A model generated the notes under the pieces. That model ran no database searches. It had not been told where the DNA came from and worked only from the letters and a program-made list of their open reading frames with translations. Positions 45,848 to 48,151 of a stretch of 48,151 nt of DNA are shown here, in pieces. Position numbers and translations under genes: made by a program. Within the stretch, counting starts at the first letter, position 1. Each line of letters opens with the position of its first letter. Source of the stretch: Desulfuromonas sp. (GTDB taxonomy: Bacteria > Desulfobacterota > Desulfuromonadia > Desulfuromonadales > Geothermobacteraceae); assembly GCA_002868905.1 (NCBI GenBank), contig PKUA01000032.1:1-48151 (forward strand), given 5' to 3'.

Positions 45848-46573
45848 ATGGACAACAACATAAATAAGATTCCGGATACCCCGTCACCTTCGGCACTCAA
45901 ACCGACGTCCCGAGCACCGGGTCACAGCTGGCTGAAAATTTTCGGTATTGTCGTCGTTGCCTGTATCGTTTCAACCCTGGTTGCCGTGACCGCTGTTTAT
46001 TTCTTCCTGTTCCCCGGACCATTCAAACCGGTTGACCTCAGTACGAAGGAAGAGCAGGCCCTTGAACAGAAACTGGACCGACTCGGAAGTTTAAATCGGA
46101 CACCGTCAACCCATAAAAGTCAGGACAAACACGGCGCAGGCGGATCGTTTAAACCCGAGAAATACACCGAATCCGATGCGGACCGCGAGATCACCCTCAC
46201 CGAACGTGAAATCAACGCCCTTCTGGCCAAGAATACGGATCTGGCCGAAAAACTTGTCATCGACCTCTCCGAAGACATGGCTAGCGCCAAACTCAGGATA
46301 CCTCTCGATGAGGACTTCCCATTTATCGGTGGTAAAACGCTTAAGGTCAGCGCCGGGCTGGAGATGTCTTACCGCGCTGGGCGTCCGGTCGTTGTTTTAC
46401 GGGGAGTCAGCCTGTGGGGCGTCCCTCTTCCCAACGCCTGGCTCGGCAATATCAAGAACATAGACATGGTTAAGGAGTTCGGTGCCGAGCAAGGATTCTG
46501 GAAAGCGTTTGCCGATGGCGTCGATGAGATTGAAATAAGGGATGGTCAACTTCGGGTCAAAGTTAACGAGTGA
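45848..46573 (+). CDS. Membrane-anchored protein of unknown function
   Basis: A 241-residue protein: a short proline/serine-rich cytoplasmic start, one transmembrane helix (IFGIVVVACIVSTLVAVTAV, about residues 30-50), a charged linker, and an outer domain of about 120 residues (REITLTEREINALLAKN, DEDFPFIGGKTLKVSAGLEM, RDGQLRVKVNE). The pattern of paired beta strands resembles lipid-transfer-like or DUF2140-type outer domains, but I do not assign it. ATG at 45848 has GGGAG eight bases upstream; a frame from 45788 lacks a ribosome site. Confidence 0.75.
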   Translation: MDNNINKIPDTPSPSALKPTSRAPGHSWLKIFGIVVVACIVSTLVAVTAVYFFLFPGPFKPVDLSTKEEQALEQKLDRLGSLNRTPSTHKSQDKHGAGGSFKPEKYTESDADREITLTEREINALLAKNTDLAEKLVIDLSEDMASAKLRIPLDEDFPFIGGKTLKVSAGLEMSYRAGRPVVVLRGVSLWGVPLPNAWLGNIKNIDMVKEFGAEQGFWKAFADGVDEIEIRDGQLRVKVNE

Positions 46574-46869
46574 TTGAATCACGCCGAAAAGCTGTGCGCT
46601 AAGAACAAAACATCCTGCCCCTTCCTGGTCGATCCAAATCAAATCTGCGAATCAAGGGATAAAACAGGGTGGATGATGTGTCGTCATCTCCCCCCCGCGC
46701 CATGAAGCGAATGAGAACTTCACAAATATGAAAAATGTGAACCAGGATTATTCAGGTTTGGATTAAGCTGTTGATTTGATTTGATTTCGAGGGAATTCAT
46801 CGTTATGGTAGAGGTAGTTTAATTAAAGGATGTCTATGTGTTTCGGGGGATGCATAACGAATTCGAATT

Positions 46870-46910
46870 ACCGCTGGAGCCGGCTTTGACCGGCCGGCGG
46901 TTTTTCTGTT
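46870..46910 (+). terminator. Rho-independent terminator
   Basis: ACCGCTGGAGCCGG (46870-46883) pairs with CCGGCCGGCGGT (46890-46901) with a small bulge, followed by TTTTCTGTTTTC. It lies about 300 bases beyond the membrane-anchored gene, so it ends either that transcript or a separate short RNA. Confidence 0.75.
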
Positions 46911-47033
46911 TTCAGGGTCAACTATCGAATCGGTTTGCTAAGAACTTGAAGTCACAAATTGCGACCATAATGAATGGTAGACCACTTTGTGAAACGTTAT
47001 GAACATGGGGGCTTGCAAATTGTTCTCAAATGG

Positions 47034-47047
47034 GCTACAAGTGTAGC
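47034..47047. promoter_or_regulatory. Inverted repeat, candidate autoregulatory operator
   Basis: GCTACA-AG-TGTAGC is a perfect 6-bp inverted repeat 25 bases before the TTG start of a winged-helix/nucleotidyltransferase gene. Its position fits an operator for that regulator; inference only. Confidence 0.45.
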
Positions 47048-47072
47048 AATGAAGAGAACGGAGGGCTGAGTC

Positions 47073-47699
47073 TTGAAAACAAATCCGGTTGAGATCCTGT
47101 TCGGCACCTATCGCCGTAAAATTCTGGCGTTGTTGCTGCTGCGACCTGATGAGAGGTTTCATGTCAGGGAAATTGCCCGGCTGATTGAAGTTCCGGCAGG
47201 TTCGCTGCATCGAGAATTGAAGTTGTTGGCTCAGGGGGATTTGTTAACCAGCGAGCGTTCGGGCAACCAGGTCTATTATCAGGCAAACCGGAACAGTCCG
47301 ATCTTTGCGGAACTTGCCGGCATCCTGCGTAAGACGGTCGGAATGGCCTACGTGCTGCGGGATGCTCTTGATCCTCTGTCGAAAAAGATCGAATTCGCCT
47401 TTATCTTCGGATCCGTCGCCCAGGGGAAAGAGCAGGCGGGGAGTGATGTTGACCTGTTTGTGGTCGGTGAGGTCGAGTTCACTGAGGTTATCGGTGCGCT
47501 GAGTGGGACCCATCAGGTTTTGGGGCGTGAGGTCAATCCTGTGTTGATGTCCCGGACCGAATTTGTCGAGAAGTCAACCAGCGATCCTTTTTTGCCGCGG
47601 TTAATTGAGGGTGAAAAGATCTTTGTGTGGGGGGAGCAAAGTGACTTTGAAGAACTTGTTGCAGATCGGCACGCTGAAGGAGCACACGGCGACGGCTGA
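47073..47699 (+). CDS. Winged-helix plus minimal nucleotidyltransferase (MNT) protein
   Basis: A 208-residue fusion. Residues 1-75 form a winged helix (ILALLLLRPDERFHVREIAR, GSLHRELKLLAQGDLLTSER); from about 105 comes the minimal nucleotidyltransferase signature GSVAQGKEQAGSDVDL, an exact GS-x10-DxD. TTG start with GGAGG nine bases upstream. MNT proteins are usually antitoxins that inactivate HEPN toxins by adding nucleotides; here the added DNA-binding domain suggests self-regulation. The HEPN-like gene overlaps its end by 59 bases. Confidence 0.85.
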   Translation: MKTNPVEILFGTYRRKILALLLLRPDERFHVREIARLIEVPAGSLHRELKLLAQGDLLTSERSGNQVYYQANRNSPIFAELAGILRKTVGMAYVLRDALDPLSKKIEFAFIFGSVAQGKEQAGSDVDLFVVGEVEFTEVIGALSGTHQVLGREVNPVLMSRTEFVEKSTSDPFLPRLIEGEKIFVWGEQSDFEELVADRHAEGAHGDG

Positions 47700-48093
47700 G
47701 GAGGTGAATCGGCTGTTGGCAGCTGTCGCTCGCAACATTGCCGATGCCAAGGTAACCGCCATCAGTGACGAAACCAGATTCGATGCGGCCTACAAGGCTA
47801 TCATGCAGTTGGCCCTACTGGCGCTCTTTGCGAACGGCTATCGTCCGAGCACATCGTCAGGCGGCCATCATATGACGATGATCCAGTCATTGCCCAAAAG
47901 TGTTGGACTGCCAAAAGAGAAAATGGTCATTCTCGATGCTCTGCGGCGCAAGAGGAACACAGCGGATTATATGGGTGGGTATATCGAAGTCGCTACGGTA
48001 ACTGCTGCGACCTCTGAGGCCGAAAACCTGCTTGAGTACGTGAAGGATTGGATCGCCCGGCATCGACCTGAATTGTTGTCGGACTCGATTTGA
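47641..48093 (+). CDS. HEPN-domain protein, likely partner of the MNT protein
   Basis: A 150-residue helical protein. GTG start at 47641 follows GGGGGAG; a frame to 47605 is possible but less well placed. The C-terminal half has the HEPN-type segment ALRRKRNTADYMGGY, where the usual RNxxxH histidine appears to be replaced by aspartate, so nuclease activity is doubtful. The overlap with the MNT gene shows the two are made together. A toxin role is inferred from the pairing only. Confidence 0.75.
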   Translation: MTLKNLLQIGTLKEHTATAEEVNRLLAAVARNIADAKVTAISDETRFDAAYKAIMQLALLALFANGYRPSTSSGGHHMTMIQSLPKSVGLPKEKMVILDALRRKRNTADYMGGYIEVATVTAATSEAENLLEYVKDWIARHRPELLSDSI

Positions 48094-48130
48094 ACCCACG
48101 ATTTGTTTCAGTTTTTAAATGGGAGACGCA

Positions 48131-48151
48131 ATGAAAAAACTAGGGGGACTG
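48131..48151 (+). CDS. Start of a gene running off the window
   Basis: ATG at 48131 after GGGAG (48121-48125 region), with seven codons (MKKLGGL) before the window ends. Too short to identify. Confidence 0.4.

Larger units (their letters stand above)
46574..47072. other. Intergenic region with terminator and operator candidate
   Basis: These 499 bases hold three tandem TTGAT units (46771-46787), a 19-codon frame with AAAGG upstream (46830-46889) that ends inside the terminator hairpin at 46870-46910, and the inverted repeat at 47034-47047. I see no larger gene. A small transcript ending at 46910 is possible. Confidence 0.55.

Overview
The window looks like chromosomal DNA of a strictly respiring or fermenting anaerobe, most likely a Desulfuromonadales-type (Geobacter/Desulfuromonas-like) deltaproteobacterium. 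This is an inference from gene content: a four-subunit 2-oxoacid:ferredoxin oxidoreductase, a membrane Fe-S protein of the ETF:menaquinone oxidoreductase type next to etfBA, sigma-54 promoters with a sigma-54 activator, an iron-sulfur flavoprotein and a fused IcmF mutase. No rRNA, tRNA, CRISPR array or insertion sequence was seen.

Layout. (1) 1-736: the 3' end of an unrecognised gene, then a non-coding stretch with a 15-bp perfect inverted repeat, phased TTGCA repeats and a hairpin terminator. (2) 737-6034, minus strand: one operon reading XRE/cupin regulator, acyl-CoA synthetase, then the gamma, delta, alpha and beta subunits of a 2-oxoacid:ferredoxin oxidoreductase. (3) 6207-10558, minus strand: icmF (isobutyryl-CoA mutase fused), a nitroreductase and a decayed M24 peptidase, driven by a clear -24/-12 promoter. 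(4) 10951-12696: a divergent sigma-54-dependent activator. (5) 13057-23343: a second sigma-54 operon with a complete Liv-type ABC transporter (two ATPases, two permeases, binding protein), two adenylate-forming (ligase-type) proteins, a CaiB/BaiF (racemase-like) protein and a crotonase. (6) 23598-42213: a third sigma-54 operon with the ETF:quinone oxidoreductase, EtfBA, thiolase, 3-hydroxyacyl-CoA dehydrogenase, crotonase, two acyl-CoA dehydrogenases, a small unknown protein, isovaleryl-CoA dehydrogenase, an alpha/beta hydrolase, both methylcrotonyl-CoA carboxylase subunits, methylglutaconyl-CoA hydratase and HMG-CoA lyase, then a universal stress protein and a second XRE/cupin regulator. (7) 42465-48151: a mixed tail with an iron-sulfur flavoprotein plus a coupled 47-codon ORF, a HerA-like ATPase, a DUF1508 protein, a small membrane peptide, a membrane-anchored protein, and an MNT/HEPN toxin-antitoxin-like pair.

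How it fits together (inference). The genes form a regulon for oxidising branched-chain carboxylic acids and the carbon skeletons of leucine and valine. Acids are imported by the Liv-type transporter and activated by acyl-CoA synthetases, or reach the CoA level from 2-oxoacids through the ferredoxin oxidoreductase. Isovaleryl-CoA goes through the carboxylase route to acetyl-CoA and acetoacetate. Isobutyryl-CoA is isomerised by IcmF to n-butyryl-CoA and enters the beta-oxidation genes of the same regulon. Electrons leave through EtfBA and the membrane Fe-S oxidoreductase to quinone. Three GG-N10-GC promoters and the single divergent activator point to common control.
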